From assembly GCF_030253575.1 (NCBI RefSeq), contig NC_080561.1, positions 523,501 through 587,500 on the forward strand: a stretch of DNA of 64,000 bases. The letters run 5' to 3'. Source of the stretch: Rhododendron vialii. Taxonomy: Eukaryota > Streptophyta > Magnoliopsida > Ericales > Ericaceae. The translations under genes were made by a program, and so were the position numbers. The notes under the pieces were generated by a model. It did not search any database, had not been told where the DNA came from, and saw only the letters and a list, made by a program, of their open reading frames with translations. Positions 45,470 to 58,489 of the stretch are shown piece after piece (within the stretch, counting starts at the first letter, position 1; every line of letters starts with the position of its first letter).

Positions 45470-46384
45470 TCAAACCACGTAAAGAAATATCATCATACCC
45501 TGCTTTTATGAGATTTTGAGCCCTCGGTGAACCCATGATTCCAAGACCTAGAAATTCAACAGTTAGTGCAAAAGCCGTCGAACACGACGAAAGAGGATAT
45601 ACACGGGGTGGAGTGAGAAGATGCTTCAAGTCGCATTACAATGTCGTTGTTCTTAAGACGATATTCGCTTCCACCAATTCGAAAGTATCTGGTGTGCACC
45701 GGGTTACAATGAAGCCGTCTCCAAGATAAAATGAAACAGTCTTACACTGTTGCCTAATTGTGTTATACACTAACGAAGAAAGACCCGAATTCCTTTGGAT
45801 TTGCGAGCCTGCCAAGAATAAATATATAGGAATTAATTCTAGAGAGAAATAACAATCAGAATTATTCTGATTATCTCCCCCAATCAGTAGAACCCCTTGC
45901 CCTTATATGGCACGAATCATGACTGTTAGCCAAAATTCGCATCTTTTTTATTAATCTCAATAGTCATGTCTATTCACAATAGCCATGTCTATTCATGCGA
46001 TCCTAATAGTCATACTTTTTGGTTTGATCACGCCTATTCATGTGGTTTTCTTCGCTAAACTTTTTTTAATTTCGGTTCATACTTTTCGTACTTTTTTGTA
46101 TTCCTCTTGTTGATATAAGTAGAAAAGCTATAAAAAAAATTGCTAAACCAAAAATGATCGCTGTTTTAAAAAAACGTACTTCCTCCTTTCCTTTTTCAAG
46201 TGTTAAACTTTGTAAATCAAACTTTATATAGAAACATCAACATTATACTTTTGTTTGATCGTCTCCACCGTCATTTTACACTTAAAAAATTATAACTTCC
46301 CATAATTGCCCCTTTGCAAAGACATAATCATTACTGTTCAAAAAATTGGAACTTTTTACAATTATCCCTTCATAGAAACTGCGG
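45470..46384. other. Intergenic DNA
   Basis: It is AT-rich, with TATTCA-type repeats at about 45960-46040 (CATGTCTATTCA units). No gene or mobile element with readable ends is seen. Confidence 0.35.
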
Positions 46385-46722
46385 GAATCTGCCTGAACCA
46401 ATTGAAGGTGCATTGTCTCGCAATAGCTGCTTGTTGCCCTTACTAGAGGCTTCTCAATCCTTCCGACAATCATAAAGCTATGTTCTTTTGCCTTCACTTT
46501 CCATAACAACAGCATGCAAAAAGATTTCAGAAAAAAAAAAAAAAGGTTATGTCCGCCTCTTTCTCTATAAAGAATTCACAGTTTGAGAATTACACCACCT
46601 CGTTCTTTTTGCCCGCCCTTCAGATATTTTACACTTGCCAGAACAGGTTTAAGGAAAGACAAAGGAAACAAAAAAAAAAACCTATAATCCTTGCCACCCA
46701 TAGTATGAATATCGCAATAGAA
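46385..46722. repeat. Direct duplication, right copy (matches 41592-41947)
   Basis: This lies just past the VWFA-gene stop codon (46768-46770, minus strand) and so probably overlaps its 3' UTR. The matched word order is given for the left copy. The two copies are in the same orientation, 4.8 kb apart. Confidence 0.75.
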
Positions 46723-46767
46723 GATGCAAGAACAGTCCAGCCAATATGTCATAATCAAATCCAACTG

Positions 46768-49700
46768 TCAATCATTTCCAGAACAGCAAAGTTCACAACA
46801 ACTGAAGCAACCCAAACAAGCGATGGCCCCACATAGCTGAGTGAGAACAATTGCGCATTGGTCATTCATCCGAGAACAATTCTGGATGCAGCACATGCAA
46901 CAGCAGCGGCCACATAGCTTGCCACAACAGTTAGAAGCCGCCTTAACAAATATTTCTGCAGCCTCTGGTAGTTTTTCTTCCTCACATCCAGGAGAGAGGT
47001 TTTCTGCAGTGGCAGTCAAGTTGCCAAAGCCAGGCCCAAGGCTACGCAGCATTATTATCTTCTGGCCTTTAAAGTCGGTCGCCTTCTGTTGTTCAATCTT
47101 GCTAGGTACCTGTTTATGCTGGTCATCATGCAGGTAAAAATGTAAACGTAAGTTGTAATGGACTCATGCACACAAGAGATGGGACACCCTAATAAATGAG
47201 GGAGACTGAGAATAAACCACATGAAGGGAAGGCGGGACCGAAGATTCTCAACCATTAATTCTATTCAGGTTATAGAATTTCCTTGCACTTATACAGAATC
47301 CGATAAGAATAGCATAATATTGTCAAATGGTTTCCTTAAGTTAATGGATTGCTGAGATGTCGGTGCCAAAGTTTCCAGTTGGGGGTTATGGATTTTGGAT
47401 CTCGTACATGCAAAGTTGAAAATGTGTCAAAGAAATATCTGTTTTTAAACACCAAAAATGGCCACAATATGGAAGGAGTAGGCAACTAGAGATATATTTC
47501 TAATGTTTTTAGGTAAATGCATACCTCAGGAACTCTGGTTGATCCCATGTCTTCCTTCCCCCTCTGTGTCTCAAGCAAGATCGTGCGGGTGTATTCCGAT
47601 ATAATACCACTTTTTATGCTCATTCTTGCTACCTGCCAATTAAAGAAAATCAGCTTAAGCAATTGACATTGTATTTAAGAACTGAAACCTACAGGGATAT
47701 AACAATACTGGAGGAGACTTCTCAAAGCATTGAACAACATTTAGCATGTAATAAGAGGTAGGACCGTAGGACTTCACATGAGGTGACGATAATAGTATTA
47801 CAATAGAAGTTATAGAACCATTTTCAACCACCACTTAATGGCCAGAAACCAATTTAGTAGGTATTTCTCAAAAAAGTTGGTAACAATGGTCTGCATGTAA
47901 CCATCTACAACAGGGGAATTTTCTGCTTCCACATCTCCTTCCTGACAGCTGGCAAGTTAAGGTATTTCACGTTGGGTATAACCATAACTCTCTATCTTCC
48001 TCCACAAACTAAACTTTCCCAAAGCTGTGCCAATTCCAATAAATTCTGACTCTATTTAGCTCTTTGAGATGTCGACCATTGCAAATCACTTTTAAAAGCC
48101 TTGTATATCGAAAACTTCAACAACAAAAAAAAAACCCTGTCATTACAACAAACCTTATTCTGTAGCTCTCTATCATCTGAGAACCAAGCCCGAGCCGTGA
48201 GTAGATCAATCTCTTGCTTTGCAAGTATCTGTTACACAGAGCAACCGCCATTAACAAATAAATGCACCGTCATGCAGGGTATAACTTCATCTACATAAAC
48301 ATGGAAACGAAAAGAAAAAGCTGCAAGCCACCAAATAAACAATATACAACTCTAGCATTCCAGGAAATGAGACATCAATAGCATCCAGGTTAAAACGTTC
48401 ATATAACCTCATCAGTCAGTACCTTACCTTGTCAAGAGGTATGTCATTTGCCTTTTGTACCTTCAGGTCTACAACAAAGTTGCTCGAATCTGCAAGGATC
48501 CCTGTAGCTTTAAGAGTTTCAGGAAAAGCTCCCTGATATCTGCCTGATACAATCAACGGGCTTTCAGACAAAAGGTCTGGAATACGAGACGGATACACCT
48601 ATCATGAGGATTGCAGAATTCCTTGTTAAATCAGACACCAAGTTTAGCAAGCTAGGTACAATCAACAAAACGAAAACATCTCATAAAGAGTAAAGAATAG
48701 ACCAGCATGAGATGACGACAAAATAAAAGAAAGAAAAAACCTTCCTAGTAATTACTGTGAAGATACGGGTAGAGATGAAAGTGAGGCCATGAAAACAACA
48801 GGGTTGAGGGGACATAATACAATATCTAACTTCCACCATGTCCATCCTCCTAACAAATGTGGGCGGAAAATTGAAAAATAGGGTAGCTACATAGCACATG
48901 AATACAATGTTGTAGTTTTTTTGTTTGCATCATCAATGTACTCAAATGGTTGTCCATTTTGAAAAGTCAAGCCACGTCCTTTTGATTTTACAACATTATT
49001 CATTGTTGGATGAGAGTACACATGCATCTAATACTATGAATATGAGAAAAATAAGGAAATGAATGTTCCATTTGACAGATGAATTGAAAAAGTTGCGTTA
49101 TCATGGTGGAAAATGCCTATGGAATGGAGAGACCAATTCTTACCCAGTGGAAATGGGTGCAAAATAGGATGAACTATATGACTTATAAAGTTATAAGCAA
49201 GTGACAATGTTGTTGCAAATCCAATAAGTGGTTGCAACTATGTAGTAGAATGTTTAATAAAATGGAAAAGTAAGAAGACAACTCAGTGCAACTGTACCTC
49301 AATCCCATCCATATTATCCATAGCGTCAATGGTTATATTTGCAAGAACAGTTGATGAAGCTCTATCAAAAAATGCCTTCATTCGAACTTCAATTGAGTCT
49401 AACCAAACATGAAGATTGTTTACAAAGTCAGTATGCTTTAACAAAAAATTTGAAACTTTTCTAATCCCATAGCAAATAACTAACTAGAAAAATATGTATA
49501 TTATTAGAAGTCATAACTGCCAAAGAGACAGCCCTAGTGGCAGACGTGGCTGCCAGCCAAGGAGCACAAAATATACCTGCATCAGAAGCAGCATCGTAAT
49601 GGCCCCTCCCAATTATTGCAAGCATTCTCAAGAAGTAATGATTACAAAATGTACCTGGAGAAGTGTATTTGATAAGTCAACTGCAAGGTCAACAAAAAGG

Positions 49701-52700
49701 AAAAAAACAAAGCTGGCTGCTGTATAAGTGTTGACCAAAACCCCTTCTTACAACACATAAAGTACAAAGTATTTCAAAAGGTTAGTGATTTCCACACTCC
49801 CTTTTTTTAAAGTGCACTCCATTTTTTGTCCTTTAGTGAAACTTTTATGTGTAATTTTTACACTAAAAGACAAGAAGTGCATTTATCAAAAAAGGAAGTG
49901 CGAAAATCATTTCAAAAGCCTTTTCCATCTACCTCCAAAGACAATGACCTTAACGTCAACTGTGTGATTCACTTTTAGCAACTTAGAGGCACCACCACTA
50001 CAATTACGCAATGATATTATCAAGATTTGGAGAATAACAAGTCATAAAAACAGATTACGATGGATTATGCAAAAACAATTTTTATGGTGGTTTGGTTAGT
50101 CCTCAACAATTACATCAACTAGTTTAGGAATTAAAATTTCAGAAGAACGTTGAAGCTTAACAGTAAATCAATACCTATGCCAAAAGTGTGAACACGTGGG
50201 CAAATTGATCCCTGATTTGTCAAAAGACTACTCATTACGTCACAGATTTGTCTCTCATCTTCAACAGACCCATCAGTTATGAGGAAAACCATAGGAATTG
50301 CATCACGAGTATTGCATAACATCTCCATTGCCTGAAGGAAAAAAAAATATTAGTGTTAACACAACAGGACTGGTGCATACACCAACACAAGAAAAGATAC
50401 AGATGTATAAGCTCAGAAAAAAATATAGTGGCCTATTGGGCATTTGTCCAACCACCATTTTCTGTTGAATTTAGAAGAGCATAAAAAAACATCATTATGG
50501 CTTCAAATAACTTCTACATATGAATTCATGTGGATATGATGCTCTGGAAACATAAAAAGCATAATCAAAAACATGTGGTTATGATCCAAGAAGAACTTGG
50601 TTGATAGGCAATTAGGGAAGACGCAGCAACAGTGCGGCGTGAGTCTCTCCCCAACCATATATTTTAGATGTCTTGAAACCATTGAATGCATTCATACAAC
50701 ACTCCAAAAACTTGAATTTCCCACCAAATCCAGTTTCGTGGAAAAACAAAGTTGATTGTCTAAAACACAGCTGAAAGGAAAAAAGACTTTGGGTAGCCAA
50801 ACTTGCAAATGTCGAAGTTTTGTCACCATGATGCCCCACTGCAGGAGAGACTAACCCACCAACAATGCTTGGGCAGACACCAAGAAAACTAATTGAGCTG
50901 AAGCCAGGGGAACCCATACCCGGTTTCTTTTCCTTTCCTCTTTTTCAAGGGTGAGAGTGGCCTTTGGAGACAAATAGGGACATTCACCATATTCCCATTT
51001 TTAGGCATGTGCTATTTTTTGTCACCATTTGCATGCCTATGCAGTATAACATTGTTTTAAGTGAAAGTAGATGCATAAAAAAGGTCAGACAAGTCGAGTC
51101 AATGAAATCTAGAGGAGTCCACTCAAGCTATTTGAGAAAGAAACAAGACCTGATTTAAGGGAAGCAAAATATTTGTTCCATCCCCTGCAACAAAGTTCAT
51201 ATTAATCCACTGGGTGACTTTTTCGATTGCTTGCTCAGTCGCCAACTCCATACGTGATGAATACCGGTAAGTGTCCGCATTAAAAGCGATTATATTGAAT
51301 GAGTCTTCTGGATCAAGCTTTGAGAGCGCTGCAAATAGAGCACTCTTTGTATCATCAAGCGGCTTTTCCCGCATGCTACCACTTACATCAACAACAAAAA
51401 TCACTTCCTTTCTGAAAGCCTATCAAAGTTTATGAAAAGACCAATATAAATAAAACTCCCAAAAGATAAAATAAACTGCAATTTAGTGATTAAATAGTGA
51501 AAAGAAGAGAATTTGCATCCTCTGCACAACAAGAGAGCTTTCAGCTCCAACAACTGTGTCAAATACAAGAAGACTTCCAAGTTCCTATACCATAAGCAAT
51601 TGTCATACACATGCAAATGAAGCACATCCTATACATGCATACACAAGAAAATATGGTGGCCCTTCAATTGCAAAATGTCAATGGATTTTTTATGCTCCTA
51701 ATGGTTTGGGCATCCCGGGCTCGCCACTCTTGGTGAAACACAAATACTGTGTCAGATGTTTAGTTCAGCACTAACGACAAAGGGTGACCAATGGGTCCAG
51801 AAGTTGGTCAACCACAGAGAAAATCCATAGGTTCCAATACATCATGACTAACTACTATATACAATTACAATAATACCGCAACATACTTATTCTACAAAAA
51901 ATTACAACAGAATGCAGCCATCACATTCACAGGCTATATGCTCATCCATTGACAGTTGTCGAGTAGACTCCACACAAGCACTCACACAGACACGAAAGGA
52001 GGGAAAGAATAAAAAGGACAAAAAAGCAGAAAACTACTTAAAAGGCAAAAATTAAAAAACACAGACATGGTTGCCATACAAACCTTCTGACTCTGCTGGT
52101 TTCCTGGAAAAAGATAAAAGCAGAACATATCCCTTTGATCCGAGTCAACAATAGATGGAGATTGCAAAAGCACACCACCAAAAATATGACTTGAAGAAAC
52201 CTGAAGACATGTTGAGAGGCAAGAAAGTTAGTTTCTCAAAGCTCAAAATCAGAAGTTCTGCAACAAAATGTGCCCATGTATGTCTAGTATGATCAACTTC
52301 AAAGTTAATCCGCATCATATTTGGAAATGATCCCCAGAACAAATAAGATATGTTGTATAAATACATGCTAGTGTTTAGGGTCTTACAGTATAAGTAAAGG
52401 TAAAATCACTGCTTGACCATTGAAGCACTTCTGATTCATACAAGAAACCCAACTTCCCCACTTGGCGCCGTTGTTCCTAAGAAGATACAGAAATCATGTC
52501 ACTTGATAGTTTATCGAATTCTGTACGCTATCAAAGTCACTTAAGCAAGGAGGCACCTTTAGAGGATGACTAGTTGTCTCGCACAAAAGTCCAGTTCCAG
52601 GACCAGAGTCAACATTCAATTGTATCTTCTCTTTTTTGGAAATTTTCTTCCCAGCAGGAGTGACATACTGAGGAAAACTAAATGGTATACTCAAGGAGAA

Positions 52701-55700
52701 TTGACCTTTGCTATGTAACAATCTTTGAGACCAGCTAACTTTGATTGAAAGATTGGAGCCTCCATCAACCTGTCAATATAAATTTGATTGATGACAGAAC
52801 AAGTAACATTAAACAATGAAGGAGACAAATAGGATCAAATTTTTAGTTATACCAGTGGTACTGTAAACGTAAATATGTGGGGTTTTATAAAGGCCCCGTT
52901 TTCAGCTTTAGCGACCTTTTCCACATCGTTCTTCTCACCCATGGCAATCTGCTGAGTACAGTATGTTTTACTGGGCGTGCCAACCTCAACACCTAGAACT
53001 GAACCCTGTTAGCCAAATAGTTTTATCACTTGAGAACCATAAAAGAACAAATTATTGATGCAAGAAGTTGACAATGTCTTATTGATGCAAGAAGTTGTTA
53101 GAGGATATCATAGAGAGTCTGGTCCTCCTCGTTGTACAATCAAGGTTGATTTAATGAAGCCTTACGACTCAGTTGACTGGGGCTTCTTGTTTGACACAAT
53201 GGCTGCCATGGGCTTTCCCTCTATTTTCATTCATTGGGTTTCTCAGTGTCTACTGCATGTTACTCAGTGATTATTAATGGCAGCTTGGAGGGTTTCTTTC
53301 CCGGTAAGAGGGGTTTGAGGCAAGGGGATCCCATATCCCCTTAACTCTTCTTAATTGTCATGGAAGCCCTCTCAGCTATCTTTCATCAGAGAGTGTTTTC
53401 ATCTGTTTTTGTTATCATCCTAAGTGTCAAGCTATACAACTTTCCCAACTTGCTTTTGCTGATGATCTTTTCATCATATGTGGGGCAGCTCGAGGCTCTT
53501 TGGTGACTGTTAGAGATATGCTTGACGATTTCTACCACTTTTCTGGTTTGAGGACTAACCTTAACAAATGCTCTATCTTCTTCTCTGGGGTTGATGAAGG
53601 GCAAATTCAGTCGCTTAGGGAGATTTTGCCTATTCCTGTGGGGACTCTCCCAGTGAAATACTTAGGTGTACCTCTTATCACTACTAGACTCAAGGCAAGT
53701 GATTACTTAGTGTTGGAGGAGAAGATTCTGGGTTGTATTCAGAGCTGGTCCAATAAAGTTCTTACATATGGTGGAAGAGCTCAGCTTATTTTGTCTGTTC
53801 TTAGCAATATTCAAAGCTACTGGAGTCAAATTTTTGTTATCCCCTGGAAAATACTTAAGAGAATTGAAAGCAAGCTTATGGCTTTTTTGTGGTCTGGTTG
53901 TGATCTAAATCATAAATGTGCTTGAGTGAAGTGGAGTCGGGTTTGTTCTCCAAAAGATGAAGGAGGATTGGGTTTTAGGAAATTAAGAGAAGGTAATGTT
54001 GCTGCTATGCTCAAGCTATTGTGGGCTCTTAGTAGAAAGGCTGATTCTCTTTGGGTGAAATGGGTTCATACGTATGTCATAAAAGAGCATAATCTCTGGA
54101 CTATGGGGCTGCCTTATGATGTCTCGTGGACTATCAGGAAGATCTTCCAGCTCAGAGAGGTTTGTCAACCTTTAATTTGATATCAAATTGGGAATGGTGC
54201 TTCCACTTTCTTATGGCTTGACAATTGGCACCCTTTGGGGCCCTTGTACAAAAGGTTTGGGGAGAATGTGTGCTCTAACATTGGAAGATTGTTGCAAGCT
54301 AAGGTTTCCACAATTATTAAAGAAGGGGACTGGGCTTGGCCAAGACCAAGGAATAGATATATTCAAGAAATCAATACCAACACCCCTTCTAGTTTTACTC
54401 CTAATATTCTAAATGAGGATGGGGTGGTATGGCTTCCTTCTCGTAATGGTTTTTACTCTTTGAGATCTGCTTGGGAAGCAATTAGAGTGTCAAATGGTAG
54501 GCTAGACTGGAATAGCATTGTGTGGTTTCCTAAAAATGTTCCTTGATGGGCATTCATTTTATGGATGGCCATGCAAGGTAAACTTGCTTCAAAGGACAGA
54601 CTGCTGAAATGGAGTGTGGTGGATAATGCCACTTGTGTTCTGTGTAGAAATGGGGCTCTTGAATCTCATAATCATTTATTTTTTGATTGCACATTTTCTA
54701 GAGCTGTCTGGAAGGAGATATTGCGAAGGAACCACATTCACAGAGGCCCACTTATTTGGGAAGATGAAAAGAAATGGTTCTTGCTGCATTCTAAGGGGAA
54801 GACAATTCGGAAATCTATTCTCAAATTATCACTGGCTGCTACTATTTATGGAGTTTGGTGTGAGCGGAATATGAGGATCTTTCAGCAGCAGATGATGGAG
54901 GCTTATCTGTTGGGCTCCAAGAAGATTTGCAACAACATTAGAGATGCCATGATGGCTTGGCGAAATATCAATTCCACGCAGGAGAACAAGGTCTTGTTCA
55001 GGGCTTGAGGAGTTCCTTTCCCACGGTTGAGTTCTACAGTAGAAGTTTAATTTTTGTTAGTTCTTTTCTTTGGTTGATAGGTGCCTGGTTGTATAGTTTT
55101 TCTTTTCTTGGTGGCTCCTTTAAGGGAGTTGGCTGAGATAGTTTTTTTTGTGTCCTGTTTTGGACCATGATGTTTTTCTTGTTTGGGGCTTATATGGAAG
55201 AGTACATTTACCGGAAAAAAAAGAAGAACAAATTATGCTTTAGTGAAACAAATGGACAGTAACAAGCAGTTTCAAAATGGGATAATATCATGCCAGAAGG
55301 ATTTTAGCAATCACCCTGACCAATCTCAATTCCATTTTAGAGGCTAAGTAAAGCAACAGTAGATGGTTGGGTTTTCTTGAGAATTTTGTTTTAGTACAAA
55401 GACATCTAGTTGAGAACTAAAACTACATTCTCATTGGATAGCCCTGAATCTACATCCAACGGTACGCTTCTTGATCCAAAAATGCTTGTTTGGTTGGGAG
55501 CAGGGTCCAGAAGTATTTTCAAAAATTACACTCCGTTGCAGTGCGATCCAAAGAACACATCAAAGCTACAACTTGCCTGTTGGCATCCTGAAGTCATGGA
55601 GCATGGCTTGGAAAACATTTTGGATACTGTGCACAGATGTAAAGAGAAAAAGCTCGAGATAGGAAAGAATCCCCAATTTTGTGTTATAACACATCAAACT

Positions 55701-58004
55701 CCTACGATCCTTATGCTCTATGACTTGACAACTAGAATGATGACAAAGAATAGGTGTTTGGGGACGCAATTTCCAATCAAACACACCAACTAACATTCCA
55801 TAAGGATATATCTACCACGGGTCAGATACAATCTTAGTTGCAGGGAGCTCCTAAAGTGGTGCCGCTCCCTCCTTGAGAGCTGCGGGCTCAACTAAAGAGC
55901 TTAACAGGAACCCGCTCCCATCGAGATGTGAGCTAGCTCCTTACAAAGATGGGAGTTTTTGTATGATCTTTGTATAGAAAAACAGGGATTTATCACTTGG
56001 CTTTATGAATTGATATTTGATGAACGTATATATGTAGCCCATGTCATGATATTTTGAAAAGAAAACCATATATTGTAACACTAGCCCATTTCTTACATTT
56101 ATGGAGGACTTGGCCCATATTTTTACTTCCTAAAATGATTGTACTTTCAAAGTGAATACACTATTCTACATTATTTATGTACACGCTCCCAACCTTGGGA
56201 AATTCTGTATTCCCCCTCCCCCGCCCCCGCTTCATGCAACTAAGGATGCAATTACTTGGGTTAGCAAATACAGGCCACTCATTAAAATTTAAAGGCTAAT
56301 TTAAAACAAATTGGTGAACTGAGCAAAAACCTAGTGTCCCTCGGGTGGGTATTCACCCTTAGGCTTGCGACACCTGTCATTTTGATCTCCATTTCTCTGC
56401 CCTCTCCCTTTCTCAAAATACCTTCACTATCATACCCAAGTCCAATATTTCTTACCACTTGCAAGAACCCTAACCTACTACCTACTCTTGTTAAACCCCA
56501 AAATATGTTGGTGTTGTGAGTCCATCATTATAGCAGAAAAACTCAAGCGTGTACAAGTTTATCAGTCCATACCAAGTTATCAGCCCAGTTACAACCATCC
56601 AGATTGGAAAGAACAATGAATCGTCTCTCTGGCACTGCACACACCCTCCATAATGAGAGGTATTATAATCTAAAACTAATAAGTCTGTCATGAAGAAACC
56701 CCTCCAAGCTAACAACTATATATGAAAAGCCAGGCTTTATGCATTTCCTTCAGAAACTATATGGAAAGATCATGGCAATGTGAGAGAGTTCAAGAGGTTT
56801 TCAACCATTCAAAATGACGCAACTTGATTTGCCCCATCAATCTCAAGACTTCATTTTTCATCTCAATAGACCTACTGTCCATCACTGTTCAGATTTTTTG
56901 GGTAGGTCCTTCCAAAGACTGTCTGTTTTACGCACAGGAAAACCAAATGAGTTCAAAGACACTCCATAGAAATAGCATAACGAGACCATCCTTCTTCTTG
57001 GCGGGTTCTCTTCAACCCTCTTCCCCCGTAATGCTCCAAGCGCATAGGAAGCAAGAGAATGTCGAAAATGATACAAACGAACAACCAACTTACGCATGCA
57101 AACTTGTCCTCTTGTTTCCTTCGCCAAAAGAAACACGCAAAATTGCAAATTTTCAATTCTGTTTTCTAACAGTTCATTACAATTATGTCATCTTTTGTCT
57201 CCAAACTTTATAGTGAAACCAATTTTCAAACAAATATCCTATTCAACAACATGCCTTTTCACTTCCCTCATAATCTATTCTTACGCAAACGGAACCATAT
57301 ATATGTACAACATTTAACTACTGGGACATTAAAGGTTTCTGCAAACAGGAAGGATTTTTCTTTGATAAATCGGGCGGGCCAGCTTAACCGAACCTCAACT
57401 AAGTTCTATTCCCCAACGTTTATAATTTTGATAACTCAGCTTCACACAAGAAGTCAATCCATATTACGTGTTATTAAGTTGGCAACAATTTTCCTAAGCT
57501 ACCAGACAAGAGAGAATAACAAAACCAATTACGCAAAGAACATAACGAATCGATTTTTTTTTTAGGGGAACCAATTGAAAATTTCGATAGCATCAAACTG
57601 CTAATAAATATTACCTGTTCGCCCATGGGAACGGCGACGCGAACATCGCAGTGACGGCTTCCCATGACGCAATGAACGCGCCACGATCCCGTCACCGTCA
57701 CTAACGCCGTGTCCAGATAACAATCAGCCTCCAACACGACGCCGTTCATCTGAAGCGGAATCAACGCGGGCGGATCGCACCTGCCGTGCACGTGAGGCTG
57801 GTAGCTCGGGATATCCGGATTATCCACCATCGCCGGGTCGGATATCACGGCGTAGGCCATCGGCGCCGACGGGAGGTACGAGTGGGAGGAGGACTTCTCC
57901 ATCGCCTCCATCCTCGGCGGCGCTACGGACCTGTCCTTGCCGAAGTATATTCGCTTCGAGAGCTTCAGACCGTCTTCGACGGCCTTCACGAAGTCGTCGG
58001 CCAT
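46768..58004 (-). CDS. Inter-alpha-trypsin-inhibitor heavy-chain-like VWFA protein
   Basis: Thirteen exons in gene order: 58004-57615, 53005-52853, 52769-52557, 52476-52387, 52200-52084, 51419-51150, 50331-50175, 49654-49577, 49398-49298, 48598-48428, 48228-48154, 47632-47525 and 47109-46768. Together they give 754 aa, matching from memory the Arabidopsis At1g19110 product. [20 protein letters not shown] is chosen as the start, although an in-frame ATG exists at 58172 behind a Pro-rich stretch. The N-terminal half resembles a VIT-like region. The VWFA domain starts at about residue 322; its MIDAS motif DVSGS is at 332-336 and it continues to TFGIG. The last ~54 residues hold 17 cysteines ([17 protein letters not shown]). 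A secreted, extracellular-matrix-like role is known for animal relatives, but no signal peptide is evident here. Intron 1 (4.6 kb) hosts an antisense L1. Confidence 0.95.
53056..55223 (+). mobile_element. 5'-truncated L1-type LINE in VWFA-gene intron 1
   Basis: A 13-bp duplication AAGAACAAATTAT flanks the element (53043-53055 and 55224-55236), with an A-rich tail at 55214-55223. The reverse transcriptase is recognisable by [25 protein letters not shown] (catalytic ADD near 53455) and [10 protein letters not shown]. The C-terminal zf-RVT region reads ASKDRLLKW and [19 protein letters not shown]. One frame runs from about 53450 to 55008 with in-frame TGA stops at 53923, 54178 and 54544. The first two-hundred-odd bases are in another frame, so there is a shift between about 53250 and 53490. 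TGA for CGA/TGG fits cytosine deamination. It lies antisense to the host gene. Confidence 0.93.
55237..57614. other. Rest of VWFA-gene intron 1
   Basis: This is intron sequence between the L1 and exon 1. A 127-codon frame at 55410-55793 has no recognisable domain and is best taken as chance. A 129-codon frame at 56824-57213 likewise. I see no other exon. Confidence 0.45.
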
Positions 58005-58206
58005 CAGCGGCGCTAGGGCGAGGTACCGGCGGGGAGGGAGGCTAAAATTGGAAGGAGGGAAAAAGGAGGATATTTCGCGAGATCGATGCGGTCTAGGCGG
58101 GGGTGGTGGTGGTGCTCCTCCATTCAGCGTCGCCGACGCTTTGCTTTTATAAATGGATCCATTATGGGACAACGAGACGGACGTTTAAATCGATGAATTT
58201 TTTTAA

Positions 58207-58477
58207 GGCGCGGCTATTCGCAACACTTTATTTTTTTCAATAACCCCCGTTAAATTTTTTTATTTATATTCGACAATTAGTCATCGAAATTGAGATATAT
58301 TTTCAGTATTCAATTACCGAAATATAATATTTTTTTCAACAGCTATTTACTGAAAATATATGTTCGGCAGTTGTTTACTGAACATGTAATTACCGAAATA
58401 TAATCTTGTTTTCAACAGTTATTTACCGAAATATAATAGGCTATGAGAGAAAATAAAGGGCCGCGAATAGCAGCGCA
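58207..58477 (-). mobile_element. MITE with ATTTACCGAAAT-type internal repeats, copy 1
   Basis: The ends GGCGCGGCTATTCGC and GCGAATAGCAGCGC are inverted repeats. Flanks read TTTTTTAA on both sides (within a T run). The interior holds repeated ATTTACCGAAAT/ACAGTTATTTAC words. It is the reverse-orientation counterpart of 60362-60685. Confidence 0.82.
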
Positions 58478-58489
58478 TTTTTTAAATGG

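Noticed and set aside
41592-46722. The two direct copies as LTRs of one retrotransposon
   Set aside because: No TG...CA ends, no primer-binding site after the left copy, no target duplication, and the right copy abuts a host gene's stop codon.
51515-51588. Possible extra VWFA-gene exon (minus strand, acceptor TATAG then GAACTTGG)
   Set aside because: No donor at the end, and flanking exons 52200-52084 and 51419-51150 already join in phase into a family-like sequence.
55410-55793. 127-codon plus-strand frame in VWFA-gene intron 1
   Set aside because: No domain, motif or low-complexity pattern typical of a protein; no neighbouring exon with fitting phase.
58005-58172. Longer N-terminus for the VWFA protein (ATG at 58172)
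   Set aside because: Pro/Ser-rich stretch not typical of the family; [12 protein letters not shown] is the usual start. Kept only as an alternative.
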